A DNA stretch of 64,000 nucleotides. Origin: Neobacillus piezotolerans (GTDB lineage: Bacteria; Bacillota; Bacilli; Bacillales; Cytobacillaceae). Of the stretch, positions 45,791 to 54,947 are shown one piece after another. Made by a program: the position numbers and the translations under genes. The stretch is from assembly GCF_003362805.1 (NCBI RefSeq), contig NZ_QNQT01000002.1, positions 558,001 to 622,000 of the forward strand, given 5' to 3'. The notes under the pieces are model-generated. The model ran no database searches, had not been told where the DNA came from, and was given only the letters and a program-made list of their open reading frames with translations. The first letter of the stretch is position 1. Each line of letters begins with the position of its first letter.

Positions 45791-46516
45791 GTGAAAACAG
45801 TTACGATTTCGGCTACTGCGATTATAGGACGCCTGCTTTTGGCTGCCTTTCTGGGAGGCCTTATCGGATGGGAGCGCGATTTGCGCAACAAGCAGGCGGG
45901 CGTGAAAACGCATTTACTCGTTTCTGTCGGGGCGGCGTCAATCATGCTCCTATCCATTTATGGGTTCAACGAAACAATCAACCATGTGAATGCCCGTTTC
46001 GATCCAGCGCGGCTGGCACATGGGGTCATCAGTGGAATAGGTTTCCTTGGTGCGGGTGCGATCCTGAAACATTCCAACAGAAATGTCACGGGCATAACGA
46101 CTGCGGCGACATTATGGGTTGTTTCCGCAATCGGTCTCGCAGTTGGAAGCGGCTTCTATCTTCCCGCACTCGTTACGACGGGAATTGTCATGTTAACCGT
46201 TTTTGTGCTAAGGCATTTTGAAGAAAGGTTCCTTTCAACCTACAAATTTATTACTTTTACCCTGACGATGAAGGACGAAGCGCAAATCCTTGGCAAAATC
46301 AACAAAGCCTTCAAGAATGAAGATGTGCACATTGAGGCGATTTCGATGTCGGATGAGTACTTCTTTCTTGAAGAAGGACATCTGACGATGGATATCCGGG
46401 TGAAAATTTCCTCAAAGAAAAACATTTTGGAGCTGTCCAGAGAACTGGGAAAGCTGGATGGCATCAAGCAAGTAAAGCTGAACAATAAAGCCATTCCTTC
46501 ACGGGCGGTGGAGTGA
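45791..46516 (+). CDS. MgtC/SapB family membrane protein
   Basis: A 241-aa protein with four or five N-terminal membrane spans bearing the family core LLLAAFLGGLIGWERDLRNKQ, RTHLLVSVGA-like KTHLLVSVGAASI and ISGIGFLGAGAIL. An ACT-like soluble C-terminal domain (about 150-240) follows. MgtC homologs are linked to survival at low magnesium and to phosphate and ATP balance; a bacterial carrier function is unproven. The start is unsure: I use GTG at 45791; an upstream GTG at 45764 lies inside the leader terminator. Confidence 0.75.
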   Translation: MKTVTISATAIIGRLLLAAFLGGLIGWERDLRNKQAGVKTHLLVSVGAASIMLLSIYGFNETINHVNARFDPARLAHGVISGIGFLGAGAILKHSNRNVTGITTAATLWVVSAIGLAVGSGFYLPALVTTGIVMLTVFVLRHFEERFLSTYKFITFTLTMKDEAQILGKINKAFKNEDVHIEAISMSDEYFFLEEGHLTMDIRVKISSKKNILELSRELGKLDGIKQVKLNNKAIPSRAVE

Positions 46517-46544
46517 TTTTTTTAAAACGACAAAGGCGAATTTT

Positions 46545-46558
46545 TGAAAGCGCTTAAA
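46545..46558 (+). promoter_or_regulatory. Candidate cre site upstream of ugpC
   Basis: TGAAAGCGCTTAAA matches 13 of 14 positions of the CcpA cre consensus, 31 bp before the ugpC start, suggesting repression of the ugp operon when preferred sugars are present. Confidence 0.5.
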
Positions 46559-46588
46559 TAAAGTTAAGCAACAAGAAGGGGTGGCAAT

Positions 46589-47722
46589 ATGAAAAAAGTT
46601 GAGTTGGTGAATGTCTCAAAGTCATATGACAAAAAGACCGATGTCATCACCGATATTAATGTAACGATCGAACCCGGGGAGTTTTTTGTGCTTGTCGGCC
46701 CGTCCGGCTGCGGGAAAAGTACAATGCTCCGCATGATTGCCGGGCTTGAGGAAATAACCGGCGGAGTCCTGCGGATCGGCGGCAAGGAAGCGAACCATCT
46801 TCCGCCGAGCAAACGGGACATTTCCATGGTCTTCCAGAACTACGCGCTGTATCCCCATTTGAACGTTGAAGAAAATATCGTGTTCGGGCTCCATGTAAAA
46901 AAAGTGTCCAAACATGAAAGGAAAAAACGTTCCGACGATGTCGCTGCCATGCTTGGGCTGACGCCTTATCTGAACAGGAAGCCGCGCGAACTATCCGGCG
47001 GGCAAAGGCAGCGTGTCGCATTGGCCAGGGCAATCGTCAACCAGGCGCCGATTTGCCTCATGGATGAGCCGCTTTCCAACCTGGATGCGAAGCTGCGCGC
47101 GCATATGCGTTCCGAAATCAGGCAAATTCAGAGAAGGCTTGGCATTACGATGATTTATGTTACACATGACCAGGTAGAGGCAATGACGATGGGTGACCGG
47201 ATTATGATCCTCCATGACGGGAAAATCCAGCAGATTGGAAAACCAATCGATATTTATAACAATCCCGCAAATCCTTTTGTGGCAACATTCATTGGCTCCC
47301 CGCCGATGAACATTGGGGATGGCAATGTTGACCGCAAGAACTCTGTCGTAACCGTTGGCGATGGCGCGAAAATAGCTGTTCCGGCCAGGGATCATGGGCT
47401 GCTGAAATCAGAGCGGATTATTGTCGGTATCCGTCCGGAGCACTTGAAGCCCGCCACGAAAGATACTGGTACGGAAAACAAGATCGACGTAAAGGTAGTC
47501 AACGTTGAGGTTCTTGGAAACGAAACGATCTTTTCATTCAATATGGGCGGACGGGAATGGCTCGCAAAATGGACGGGCCAATGGCGCATCGATGTTGGAG
47601 ACACCATCCCAATCGTCATGAATTATGATTCGGTATGCTTTTTTGACGCCGAAACAGAAAAAATCATTAAAACGCCAACCGATATTGAAAACTATGTGTT
47701 TGGTAAAGAGGTGCTCATATGA
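46589..47722 (+). CDS. ugpC: Glycerol-3-phosphate ABC transporter ATP-binding protein
   Basis: The ATPase (377 aa) of the Ugp importer, of the MalK/UgpC type. Walker A GPSGCGKST, signature LSGGQRQRVALARAI, Walker B ICLMDEPLSNLD and H-loop YVTHDQ are intact; the C-terminal 130 residues form the TOBE/MalK-type regulatory domain (VGIRPEHLKP). It heads an operon in the order ugpC-A-E-B-Q, with ugpA coupled by a 4-bp overlap. Such ATPases can be shared with other sugar systems. Confidence 0.85.
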   Translation: MKKVELVNVSKSYDKKTDVITDINVTIEPGEFFVLVGPSGCGKSTMLRMIAGLEEITGGVLRIGGKEANHLPPSKRDISMVFQNYALYPHLNVEENIVFGLHVKKVSKHERKKRSDDVAAMLGLTPYLNRKPRELSGGQRQRVALARAIVNQAPICLMDEPLSNLDAKLRAHMRSEIRQIQRRLGITMIYVTHDQVEAMTMGDRIMILHDGKIQQIGKPIDIYNNPANPFVATFIGSPPMNIGDGNVDRKNSVVTVGDGAKIAVPARDHGLLKSERIIVGIRPEHLKPATKDTGTENKIDVKVVNVEVLGNETIFSFNMGGREWLAKWTGQWRIDVGDTIPIVMNYDSVCFFDAETEKIIKTPTDIENYVFGKEVLI

Positions 47723-48648
47723 AAGCGGAAGTAACCGGCCGCGTCGCATACACTCCTCCGAAATTGTCTTTATGGAGAAGGTCGCTTAATGCGCGGACAG
47801 CGCTTCTGTATTTGCTCCCTTCAATCCTGCTGTTTTCTGTATTCGTTTTTTATCCGATGTTCAGGACCATTTATTTAAGCTTTTTCCTGACCGACCAGCA
47901 GGGGACCGCGGCCGTTTTCGTCGGTATGGAAAATTACCAGTATCTCCTTGAGTCGCCTGCCTTCAGGAATAGTGTGAAGGCGACCGTCCTGTTTGTCCTG
48001 TACACTGTTCCGACAGGTGTTATCATTTCCCTTTTTCTAGCACTGATAGCGAATGAAAAGCTGAAGGGAATCGGTTTTTTCCGGACAATTTACTCCTCGA
48101 CAATGGGAATATCGGTAGCGGCTTCATCCGTCGTATGGCTGTTTTTGTTCCACCCAAGCATCGGGATGTTCAACCGGCTGCTCAATGTTCTAGGCATGCC
48201 GGGAGTCCAGTGGCTTCTCGATCCCGATTGGGCGCTTGCATCCATATCCATCTCGACAATTTGGATGAACATCGGCTTTTCTTTCCTGATTTTGCTCGGA
48301 GGCCTGCAGAATATCGATGAATACTTGTATGAAAGCGCGAAAATCGACGGCGCCGGCTATTGGTACCAGCTGAGGAGGATTACAATCCCGATGCTTTCGC
48401 CGACACTGTTCTTCATCATTACGATTTCCCTGATCAATGCGTTCCAGACGTTTGGCCAGGTGGATATTTTAACAAAAGGCGGCCCTTCCCAGGCTACCAA
48501 CCTGATTGTCTATTCGATTTACCGGGAAGCGTTCGTCAACTACCAGTTCGGCACAGCGAGCGCGCAGGCTGTATTCCTGTTCATCTGCATACTCGTTGTC
48601 ACTATTTTGCAATTTAAGCTCGGAGAAAAGAAGGTGCATTACCAATGA
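47719..48648 (+). CDS. ugpA: Glycerol-3-phosphate ABC transporter permease
   Basis: The first membrane subunit (309 aa), with six spans and the EAA loop YESAKIDGAGYWYQLRRITIP that docks the ATPase. The N-terminal cytoplasmic stretch (1-25) precedes span 1. The ATG overlaps the ugpC stop and ugpE starts before its stop, so all three are coupled. The assignment rests on order and on the UgpB and UgpQ partners; MalF-type sugar permeases look alike. Confidence 0.8.
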   Translation: MKAEVTGRVAYTPPKLSLWRRSLNARTALLYLLPSILLFSVFVFYPMFRTIYLSFFLTDQQGTAAVFVGMENYQYLLESPAFRNSVKATVLFVLYTVPTGVIISLFLALIANEKLKGIGFFRTIYSSTMGISVAASSVVWLFLFHPSIGMFNRLLNVLGMPGVQWLLDPDWALASISISTIWMNIGFSFLILLGGLQNIDEYLYESAKIDGAGYWYQLRRITIPMLSPTLFFIITISLINAFQTFGQVDILTKGGPSQATNLIVYSIYREAFVNYQFGTASAQAVFLFICILVVTILQFKLGEKKVHYQ

Positions 48649-49463
48649 GCATGTCCATGCCTAAAAAAATACTGTTCTATGTTTTGCTGGTACTGTCCGC
48701 CTTCTTTGTGTTCTTTCCGGTCCTATATGCATTCATGATCAGCTTCATGACGGGAGGGGAAATCCTTCAGGGAAAGTTCTTTCCGAGTTCGTTCAGTTTT
48801 GAAAACTATGCCAAGGTATTCGACAGGCTTCCGTTAATGAAGTACTTGATTAATAGTTTTGTCGTTTCATTCGGGGTCATGCTTGGCCAGCTGGTCGTCT
48901 GCAGCATGGCGGCATACGCATTTGTTTTCATCCCTTTTAAAGGGCGGGATTTCATCTTCTTCCTTTTTATCTCGACGATGATGATTCCGTGGGAAGCAAC
49001 GATGATCCCAAATTTTTTTACCATCCAGAAGCTTGATTGGATGAATACATACCAGGGCCTGACCGTCCCGTTCTTCGCGCTCGCGTTCGGAACATTCCTG
49101 CTCCGCCAGCATTTCAAGACGATCCCGAAAGAGCTGCATGAAGCGTCGGAAGTCGCCGGATTGAGCAAATTCGCCTTCTTCTGGAGGGTTATCCTGCCAA
49201 TTTCGAAAACAAGCCTTGTCACCCTGGGCGCGTATGGATTTTTAACAACATGGAATATGTATCTATGGCCATTGCTTGTAACAAGCACAAACCAGGTCAG
49301 GACCGTACAAATCGGGCTGAAACAGCTTCAGTCGCAGGAAGTCGCGACAGAGTGGGGCGTCGTCATGTCCGGGGTAATCGTTGTCATCATCCCGACGCTG
49401 ATCCTCTTGTTTGCCGGGCAAAAGCAGCTCCAAAAAGGGCTTACACAAGGAGCAATCAAGTGA
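48645..49463 (+). CDS. ugpE: Glycerol-3-phosphate ABC transporter permease
   Basis: The second membrane subunit (272 aa), with six spans and the EAA loop HEASEVAGLSKFAFFWRVILP. The ATG overlaps the ugpA stop as ATGA. It pairs with UgpA to form the pore. A 93-bp gap then leads to ugpB. Confidence 0.8.
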   Translation: MSMSMPKKILFYVLLVLSAFFVFFPVLYAFMISFMTGGEILQGKFFPSSFSFENYAKVFDRLPLMKYLINSFVVSFGVMLGQLVVCSMAAYAFVFIPFKGRDFIFFLFISTMMIPWEATMIPNFFTIQKLDWMNTYQGLTVPFFALAFGTFLLRQHFKTIPKELHEASEVAGLSKFAFFWRVILPISKTSLVTLGAYGFLTTWNMYLWPLLVTSTNQVRTVQIGLKQLQSQEVATEWGVVMSGVIVVIIPTLILLFAGQKQLQKGLTQGAIK

Positions 49464-49556
49464 AAATTAATTGGGTTTTACCTTCTGGAATCTCGCTCTG
49501 TTAGGAAATGCCGGAAGTTTTTATAAACAAAATGAAAAAAAGGGGTGTAGTAAAAG

Positions 49557-50918
49557 TTGAAAAAGAAGCTTAAATGGTTATTTGTGCTAAGCACGATTAT
49601 CAGCGTTCTTATCATGTCGGCCTGTTCAAATGATGCAAGCAAAGGAACAAATGACAACAGCAATAGCAAGGAACCAGGTGAAAAGAAGGAGAAAACGGAA
49701 ATTTCGTTCTGGCATGCCATGTCAGGCCCGGGACAGGTCGCGCTTGACAGCATTCTCGCGGATTTTAACAATTCACAGGATAAATATGTTGTAAAAGCAG
49801 AATTCCAGGGTACATATGAAGAGTCACTCACAAAGCTACGCAGTGTCGGCGGCACAAAGGATGCGCCGGCCATTACCCAGGTATTTGAAGTTGGGACGAA
49901 ATACATGATTGAAAGCGGCTATATCGAGCCGATGCAAACATTCATCGACAAGGATAACTATGACCTTTCCCAGCTGGAGGATAACATCCTGAACTACTAC
50001 CGTGTCGACGGAAAGCTGTATTCCATGCCATTCAATTCCTCGACGCCTGTTATGATCTACAATAAGGATGCGTTCAAGGATGCAGGGCTTGATCCGGAAA
50101 GCCCGCCGAAAACCTTCAACGAAGTAAAAGAAGCGGCAAAGAAGCTGACCAAGAAAAACGAACGCTTTGGTTTCTCCATGCTGACGTATGGCTGGTTCTT
50201 TGAACAGCTCGTAGCAACACAAGGAGGACATTATGTCGACAATGACAATGGACGTTCCGATGATGCCACAAAGGCTGTCTTTAATGGAGAGGAAGGCCTT
50301 CGCGTCTTCAATTGGCTAAATGAAATGAACAAGGCGGGAACATTCGGGAACTACGGAACGAACTGGGATGATATCCGCGCCGCGTTCCAAACAGGCAAAG
50401 TGGCAATGTACATGGATTCATCAGCTGGTGTAGCCGGCGCGATCAACAACTCTCCGTTCGAAGTGGGAGTCGCCTACATTCCATATCCGGATGAAGTCGA
50501 AAGGCAAGGGGTTGCCATCGGCGGAGCATCCCTCTGGATGTCAAAAGGAATAGCCAAGGAAGAACAGGAAGCAGCATGGGAGTTCATGAAATTCCTCGCG
50601 TCTCCTGAAAGCCAGGCGAAGTGGCATGTTGGAACAGGCTATTTTGCCATCAATCCGGCCGCTTACGACCAGGATATTGTTAAGACCGAGTGGGAAAAAT
50701 ACCCTCAATTTAAAGTAACGGTTGACCAGCTTCAGTCAACAAAAGCATCGTATGCGACTCAGGGTGCTTTGATTTCCGTGTTCCCTGAATCCCGCCAGCA
50801 GGTAGTAACAGCCCTTGAAAATATGTATCAAGGGATGGATCCGAAAAAAGCGCTCGACCAGGCTGCCGATGGAACAAACAGGGCAATTGAAATCGCCAAT
50901 AAAACTAAGAAGAAGTAA
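49557..50918 (+). CDS. ugpB: Glycerol-3-phosphate ABC transporter substrate-binding lipoprotein
   Basis: The extracellular binding lipoprotein (453 aa). The signal sequence ends in the lipobox IMSAC, followed by a low-complexity NDASKGTNDNSNSKEPG linker. The binding fold (about 40-453) has EISFWHAMSGPGQVALDSI, the usual UgpB opening, and a GKVAMYMDSSAGVAG hinge. The start is TTG behind AGGGGTG. Glycerol 3-phosphate or its diesters are the expected ligands, given ugpQ next door. Confidence 0.85.
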   Translation: MKKKLKWLFVLSTIISVLIMSACSNDASKGTNDNSNSKEPGEKKEKTEISFWHAMSGPGQVALDSILADFNNSQDKYVVKAEFQGTYEESLTKLRSVGGTKDAPAITQVFEVGTKYMIESGYIEPMQTFIDKDNYDLSQLEDNILNYYRVDGKLYSMPFNSSTPVMIYNKDAFKDAGLDPESPPKTFNEVKEAAKKLTKKNERFGFSMLTYGWFFEQLVATQGGHYVDNDNGRSDDATKAVFNGEEGLRVFNWLNEMNKAGTFGNYGTNWDDIRAAFQTGKVAMYMDSSAGVAGAINNSPFEVGVAYIPYPDEVERQGVAIGGASLWMSKGIAKEEQEAAWEFMKFLASPESQAKWHVGTGYFAINPAAYDQDIVKTEWEKYPQFKVTVDQLQSTKASYATQGALISVFPESRQQVVTALENMYQGMDPKKALDQAADGTNRAIEIANKTKKK

Positions 50919-51003
50919 TCAATAATAAGGGTAGGGCGGCCATCCATCCCGGCTGATTTGGGGAAATGGGCGTCCGCCCTTTTGGGATTTTTTTAAAAAA
51001 GAG

Positions 51004-51756
51004 GTGCGGCATATGGGGAGGACAAAAATTTATGCACACAGGGGAAGCAAAGGGACGCATCCCGAAAATACGCTGGAAGCTTTCAAGGAAGCGGTCAGGC
51101 TTGGGGTTGACGGGATTGAGCTTGATGTCCACCTCTCGAAGGATGGCAAGCTGGTTATCATCCATGATGAAACTGTCGACCGGACGACGGACGGGTCGGG
51201 AAATGTACGCGACATGACGCTTGATGAGCTGAAAAGCCTTGATGCGGGATCATGGTTTGGCTGGGAGTTCCAAGGCGCGGCAATCCCGACGCTCGATGAG
51301 GTGCTCGAACTGTTGGCTGGCACAGGAATCATGCTGAATGTCGAAATCAAAAGCGACGTCATCCCGTATGAGGGGATTGAGCAAAAGGTGCTTGAAGCAC
51401 TCGAACGGCATTCCTATAAGGAGCAGGCAATCATTTCATCCTTTAACCATTACAGCCTGAAGAAGGTCCGGAAGCTTGATCCCTATATCGAAACCGCGAT
51501 CCTCTTCATGGAAGTTCTCCATGAACCTTGGGCGTACGCGAAAACCATTGGCGCTTTCGGGCTTCATGTCTACCTTCCCGTTGCCTATACCGAAATGGCC
51601 AGGACAGCCACCAATCTTGGAGTCCCGGTCCGTGTTTTTACCGTAAACAAGGAAAAGAATATGAGAGAGCTAATTCAACTTGGCGTTGATACAATCATGA
51701 CAGACTACCCGGAACGCGCTCTTGAAATCAGAAACGGGCGCGGCGGAGAGGAATAG
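51004..51756 (+). CDS. ugpQ: Cytoplasmic glycerophosphodiester phosphodiesterase
   Basis: A 250-aa GDPD enzyme that splits imported glycerophosphodiesters. The active site is seen in IYAHRGSKGTHPENTLEAFKE, IELDVHLSKDGKLVIIHDETVD and RTTDGSG; MLNVEIKSD gives another catalytic pair. It has no signal peptide, unlike the GlpQ-like lipoprotein at 44.7 kb. It closes the ugp operon and is followed by a terminator. Confidence 0.9.
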   Translation: MRHMGRTKIYAHRGSKGTHPENTLEAFKEAVRLGVDGIELDVHLSKDGKLVIIHDETVDRTTDGSGNVRDMTLDELKSLDAGSWFGWEFQGAAIPTLDEVLELLAGTGIMLNVEIKSDVIPYEGIEQKVLEALERHSYKEQAIISSFNHYSLKKVRKLDPYIETAILFMEVLHEPWAYAKTIGAFGLHVYLPVAYTEMARTATNLGVPVRVFTVNKEKNMRELIQLGVDTIMTDYPERALEIRNGRGGEE

Positions 51757-51764
51757 GGATTTTT

Positions 51765-51799
51765 AGGAGGGACCTGGAGCGGCAGGCCCTTCCTTTTTT
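51765..51799 (+). terminator. Terminator of the ugp operon
   Basis: AGGAGGGACCTG pairs with CAGGCCCTTCCT, followed by six T. Confidence 0.75.
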
Positions 51800-51874
51800 G
51801 TTGGGGGAAAATAACGGATGGTTGACAGGTAGGAATCGTGGATGTCCTGCATTTTTGGGGGGCATTCATGCCGA

Positions 51875-51978
51875 ATTCTGACAGAGAATAAGAGTTTTCA
51901 AGGTTTGGTGTCAGAATGAACCCCAGATTCTGGACAGAGTACCGGAGTTTTCATCGTTTGGCGCCAAAATGGGTCAAT
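51875..51978. repeat. Two tandem imperfect 52-bp units
   Basis: Units begin ATTCTGACAGAG (51875) and ATTCTGGACAGAG (51927). The first has TTCTGACA near its start and TGTCAGAA near its end, so it can fold into a hairpin. The period equals that of the repeats at 20.8, 44.6 and 58.1 kb but the sequence differs. The 245-bp gap 51757-52001 holds only this and the ugp terminator. Confidence 0.7.
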
Positions 51979-52001
51979 GAACGCTTGTCCCAAAACCCTC
52001 A

Positions 52002-52478
52002 CTATCCGCTTTTAAAAACACTGATGAAATAATCCTCTTCCGGAAAGTCCCCAATATATTCGAGGTCGCACCCTGTATAAAACTCCCGGAGCTTATGGTT
52101 GCCAGCCCAGCAGTCGAGGTACATGGGCTTGCCTGCGGTTTTCGCTAAAGTACATGCGAAAGACACAATTCCTCTTCCAAAACCATGCCCCTGATAGTTT
52201 GGAAGAATGGCAATCTTTGAAAGATACTGGCTGCCTTCTTCCACCCGCAAGCCTGAAAAATGGCCCGCCCTGCCGATCCAAAATGCCCCGACGATGGTTC
52301 CGTTCAATTCGGCTGTATAAACTTCACGCCTGTCAATCGCCTCTTTTACGATATCCTCCCGCCACGGATAGTCCCATTGCTGGATTCCTTTCCTTTGAAG
52401 CTGCAAAGTGACTTCATTATAAAGTTCAACGATATCACTGCATTTTTTAAGGTCAGCAACCTTGAATGTTGCGGCCAT
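52002..52478 (-). CDS. GNAT-family N-acetyltransferase
   Basis: A 158-aa acetyl-CoA-dependent transferase. The acetyl-CoA loop is ILPNYQGHGFGRGIVSFA (the Q/RxxGxG motif), with the preceding strand YLSKIA. I start at the ATG at 52478 behind GGGGGG; the frame continues 70 codons upstream across the moaD promoter region without a plausible site. The acceptor is unknown. It is divergent from moaD by about 135 bp. Confidence 0.8.
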   Translation of the reverse strand: MAATFKVADLKKCSDIVELYNEVTLQLQRKGIQQWDYPWREDIVKEAIDRREVYTAELNGTIVGAFWIGRAGHFSGLRVEEGSQYLSKIAILPNYQGHGFGRGIVSFACTLAKTAGKPMYLDCWAGNHKLREFYTGCDLEYIGDFPEEDYFISVFKSG

Positions 52479-52613
52479 GCTGTTCCCCCCAGTGCAATTC
52501 TGATTTAAAATAAGTGTAATCCGGCCTTCCTTGAAAAGGCAGTCAATTTGTCCGCTTTCTGGGTGACATTCAACCTTGTTTCCCTTAAGATGGAAGATAA
52601 AGGGGGAGTTTGC

Positions 52614-52886
52614 ATGCAGGTCAAGGTGTTTGCCAATCTCCGCGTGATTTGCGGGGGCGTGACTGTTGAAGTGATGCCTGATGGGCACAGGGTCATCGAT
52701 GTTTTGGAGAAAATGGTCGAGATGTTCCCCGATATTGAAGAGGAAATTTTTACTTCAGATCGGACGCTTAAGGATTTCGTCCATGTGTACATAAACGGAA
52801 AGAATATCGTCCATCTGGCCGGTCTGGAAACTGCGGTCGCCGAGACGGACCAGTTTGCGTTGTTCCCTCCGGTTGCGGGCGGATGA
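52614..52886 (+). CDS. MoaD-like small sulfur carrier protein
   Basis: A 90-aa ubiquitin-fold protein ending in FPPVAGG, the C-terminal diglycine that E1-like enzymes adenylate and that then carries sulfur as thiocarboxylate for molybdopterin synthesis. The opening MQVKVFANLRVICGG and AGLETAVAETDQFALFPPV are typical of MoaD. I start at 52614 behind GGGGG. One base separates its stop from the next start. An E1-like partner (62.4 kb) and an AOR (60.4 kb) are in the window. It may serve tungsten cofactor synthesis; no moaE is seen here. Confidence 0.85.
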   Translation: MQVKVFANLRVICGGVTVEVMPDGHRVIDVLEKMVEMFPDIEEEIFTSDRTLKDFVHVYINGKNIVHLAGLETAVAETDQFALFPPVAGG

Positions 52887-52887
52887 G

Positions 52888-53163
52888 ATGAAGGAAGCCG
52901 TTCTTGAATTCCGCGGCATCAATCGCCGCCATCTCGAAATGTACTTTGAGGAACTTGGCGGGGTGGGAACGGGAAACCCCTGTCTGCCGAAAAAGTATAC
53001 CGGAGGCAATTGGAGCGGGGAAATCCTTTCGGAAAAAGAGATTGCCTTCACGTCCACCTTCAAAGTCAACTCTGTCCTGGTCCGATTCCGCGCGGAAACC
53101 GAGGAAGAGCTTGCCGCGCTTATAAAAAGCTATCGCTACAAAACGACAAGGGTCGGCGGGTAG
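52888..53163 (+). CDS. MoaD companion protein, resembling the C-terminal domain of fused MoaD-related proteins
   Basis: A 91-aa protein beginning just after moaD (stop TGA, one G, then ATG). It has FRGINRRHLEMYFEELGG at residues 8-25 and also ends in Gly-Gly (TTRVGG). I recall MoaD-related proteins, for example in Thermus, in which a MoaD domain is followed by an extra domain starting with a similar YLEEWGG-like helix; this gene may be that domain as a separate chain. Function unknown; it could bind cofactor or carry sulfur. A terminator follows. Confidence 0.6.
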   Translation: MKEAVLEFRGINRRHLEMYFEELGGVGTGNPCLPKKYTGGNWSGEILSEKEIAFTSTFKVNSVLVRFRAETEEELAALIKSYRYKTTRVGG

Positions 53164-53218
53164 GGTTGGATTTTCATAATTAATTGGAAATTTAACAAAC
53201 AATATTTGAAAAGCTTGT

Positions 53219-53257
53219 AAGTCCTTTAAGATATTAATTTTAAAGGACTTATATTTT
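53219..53257. terminator. Bidirectional terminator between the moaD pair and the MFS gene
   Basis: A perfect 11-bp stem, AAGTCCTTTAA with TTAAAGGACTT, is followed on the plus strand by ATATTTTTT. Confidence 0.8.
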
Positions 53258-53306
53258 TTATGGACGCTTTAAAGTTTAGGGGGAGAAATTTATACCCGTA
53301 CAGTTT

Positions 53307-54551
53307 TTATAGGCTATTTTCTGCTTCAGAAACATCCCACGTTGCTACATTATTATCGTTAAGGCTATTGAATATAGGATTTAAAAAGCAAATGAAGGTT
53401 GTCAGGCAGATGAGGATGCCTAATGCTAAAAATAAGCTAGAAATGGAATAGGTTTCGGCAATAATACTCCCTAAACCTGCACCGATGGGAATTCCGGCCT
53501 GCGCCAATAAAATTCTGACCGAGAAAACCCTGCCCCGTAAATGATCAGGTACCCTTTGTTGGTATAGGGTTGTGTTATTTATATTAAAAATGATGGCAAA
53601 GAGGCCTTGACCGAAAGAAAGAACTAGAGCTACCCAGTAAAATGGAGTCCAGGCCAACCCCAAAAAGAGTGATCCATTTATAAATAAGGATCCCAACATC
53701 ACTCGTTTTCTGTTTTTAGGCTGCTCCCGTATACCAGTCAGTAATGAGCCGGCCAGCATCCCAAAAGAAAAAGCAGAAGTAAATAAACCGTATTGAAAGG
53801 CAGTTCCACCTAAATCATCCAAAATATATGGTAAAAACATGGGTTGTGCGGCTCCAGAACTAGTATTGATGAACATCATCATAATACCGACCCAAAACAA
53901 GACTGGGTAAACGCGATAAAATTGCAAACCCTCTTTAAATTGAAAAAACCAACTTTCCCTTTTCACGATTGTCTTATTCTTGGAGCTTGGGTTCAACATA
54001 AGTAATAGACCGGATAGCCCTAATGAAACGACCAGGAACAATAAAACAAGCTCAACTCCAAAGGCGGTAATTAACAGGCCTCCGAGAGTTGGCCCTAATA
54101 GCATCATGATCTGTCCTGTTCCTTCGAGGATGGAATTGCCTTTCATTAATTTATCTTTAGGCAGAATATCGGCGACATAGGCCATACTTGAAGGTGCAAA
54201 GAGTGGCTGGGCAATGCCGGCTGCTAAAGAAACGAGGTATAAATGCCAGGTTTCTAAATGGCCCAGCGGGTATAAAATAATAGGAATCAGGAAAGCGGAG
54301 GCCCTAAACCATTCAGAAAAAATCATTACTTTCTTACGTTCCCATCGATCTAAATAAGGCCCCGCAAACATTTGAATAATAATATTTGGAACCATGAATG
54401 CTACCCAAACACTGCCCATGGCAACTTTGGAGCCTGTCAATTTATAGACAAGCCATGATACAGCAAAAGTGGAAAAAGTACCGCCTAATCCAGATGCCGC
54501 CTGGGCTAACCATAATAAGACAAATTTTCTATTATTAAATAACCCCTTCAC
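53307..54551 (-). CDS. MFS transporter (MFS_3, macrolide-efflux-like)
   Basis: A 414-aa carrier with twelve spans. The loop motif GPYLDRWERKKVMIFSEWFRA (loop 2-3) and the matching DHLRGRVFSV region in the second half are typical of MFS_3 exporters, some of which export macrolides. GTG at 54551 has AAAGGGTGG 8 bases before it; a GTG four codons upstream overlaps that site. The gene is more A/T-rich than its neighbours, which may reflect later acquisition. Substrate unknown. Confidence 0.75.
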   Translation of the reverse strand: MKGLFNNRKFVLLWLAQAASGLGGTFSTFAVSWLVYKLTGSKVAMGSVWVAFMVPNIIIQMFAGPYLDRWERKKVMIFSEWFRASAFLIPIILYPLGHLETWHLYLVSLAAGIAQPLFAPSSMAYVADILPKDKLMKGNSILEGTGQIMMLLGPTLGGLLITAFGVELVLLFLVVSLGLSGLLLMLNPSSKNKTIVKRESWFFQFKEGLQFYRVYPVLFWVGIMMMFINTSSGAAQPMFLPYILDDLGGTAFQYGLFTSAFSFGMLAGSLLTGIREQPKNRKRVMLGSLFINGSLFLGLAWTPFYWVALVLSFGQGLFAIIFNINNTTLYQQRVPDHLRGRVFSVRILLAQAGIPIGAGLGSIIAETYSISSLFLALGILICLTTFICFLNPIFNSLNDNNVATWDVSEAENSL

Positions 54552-54947
54552 TCTACATACCACCCTTTTGTCGACTTAAAATTAATCAAAACATAAGAAG
54601 ATATAGTGAAACTTTAACAAGATTCCTCGGGTTTATTTTCTTCAAAGTAATCCATACTAAAATTATATATAACTATCACTTATCTGAATATACTTATTTT
54701 TCTGTATTTTAGTGCCGATATGTCGGTGTTTTTTTATGTTCAAAAAGCCATCATAGTTAATAGTGAACGGGATTATTATTGGACTGCCAAAATAGGGGTG
54801 TGCAGTTTCCGCCGGGTGCATGGGCCCAAAGGATTTTTTGAAAAAAGTGGGGGTTGGAAAAGCTGCCTGTGGCGGAATTGTTTGATAAAGTGATATTCTG
54901 AGAAAGTATTTAGGCAGTACATCATGTGAAAGCAGGTGGGACAATTG
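54552..54947. other. A/T-rich gap without a supported gene
   Basis: The 396 bp between the divergent MFS and nucleoside hydrolase genes have no open frame with a plausible start and no clear repeat. A small hairpin with a T run (GCCGATATGTCGGTG then seven T, about 54713-54736) is present but its stem is weak. Promoters for both genes should lie here; I cannot place them. Confidence 0.4.

Noticed and set aside
53260-53451. Short 63-aa open frame on the plus strand
   Set aside because: It overlaps the terminator and the end of the MFS gene in antisense and has no ribosome site.
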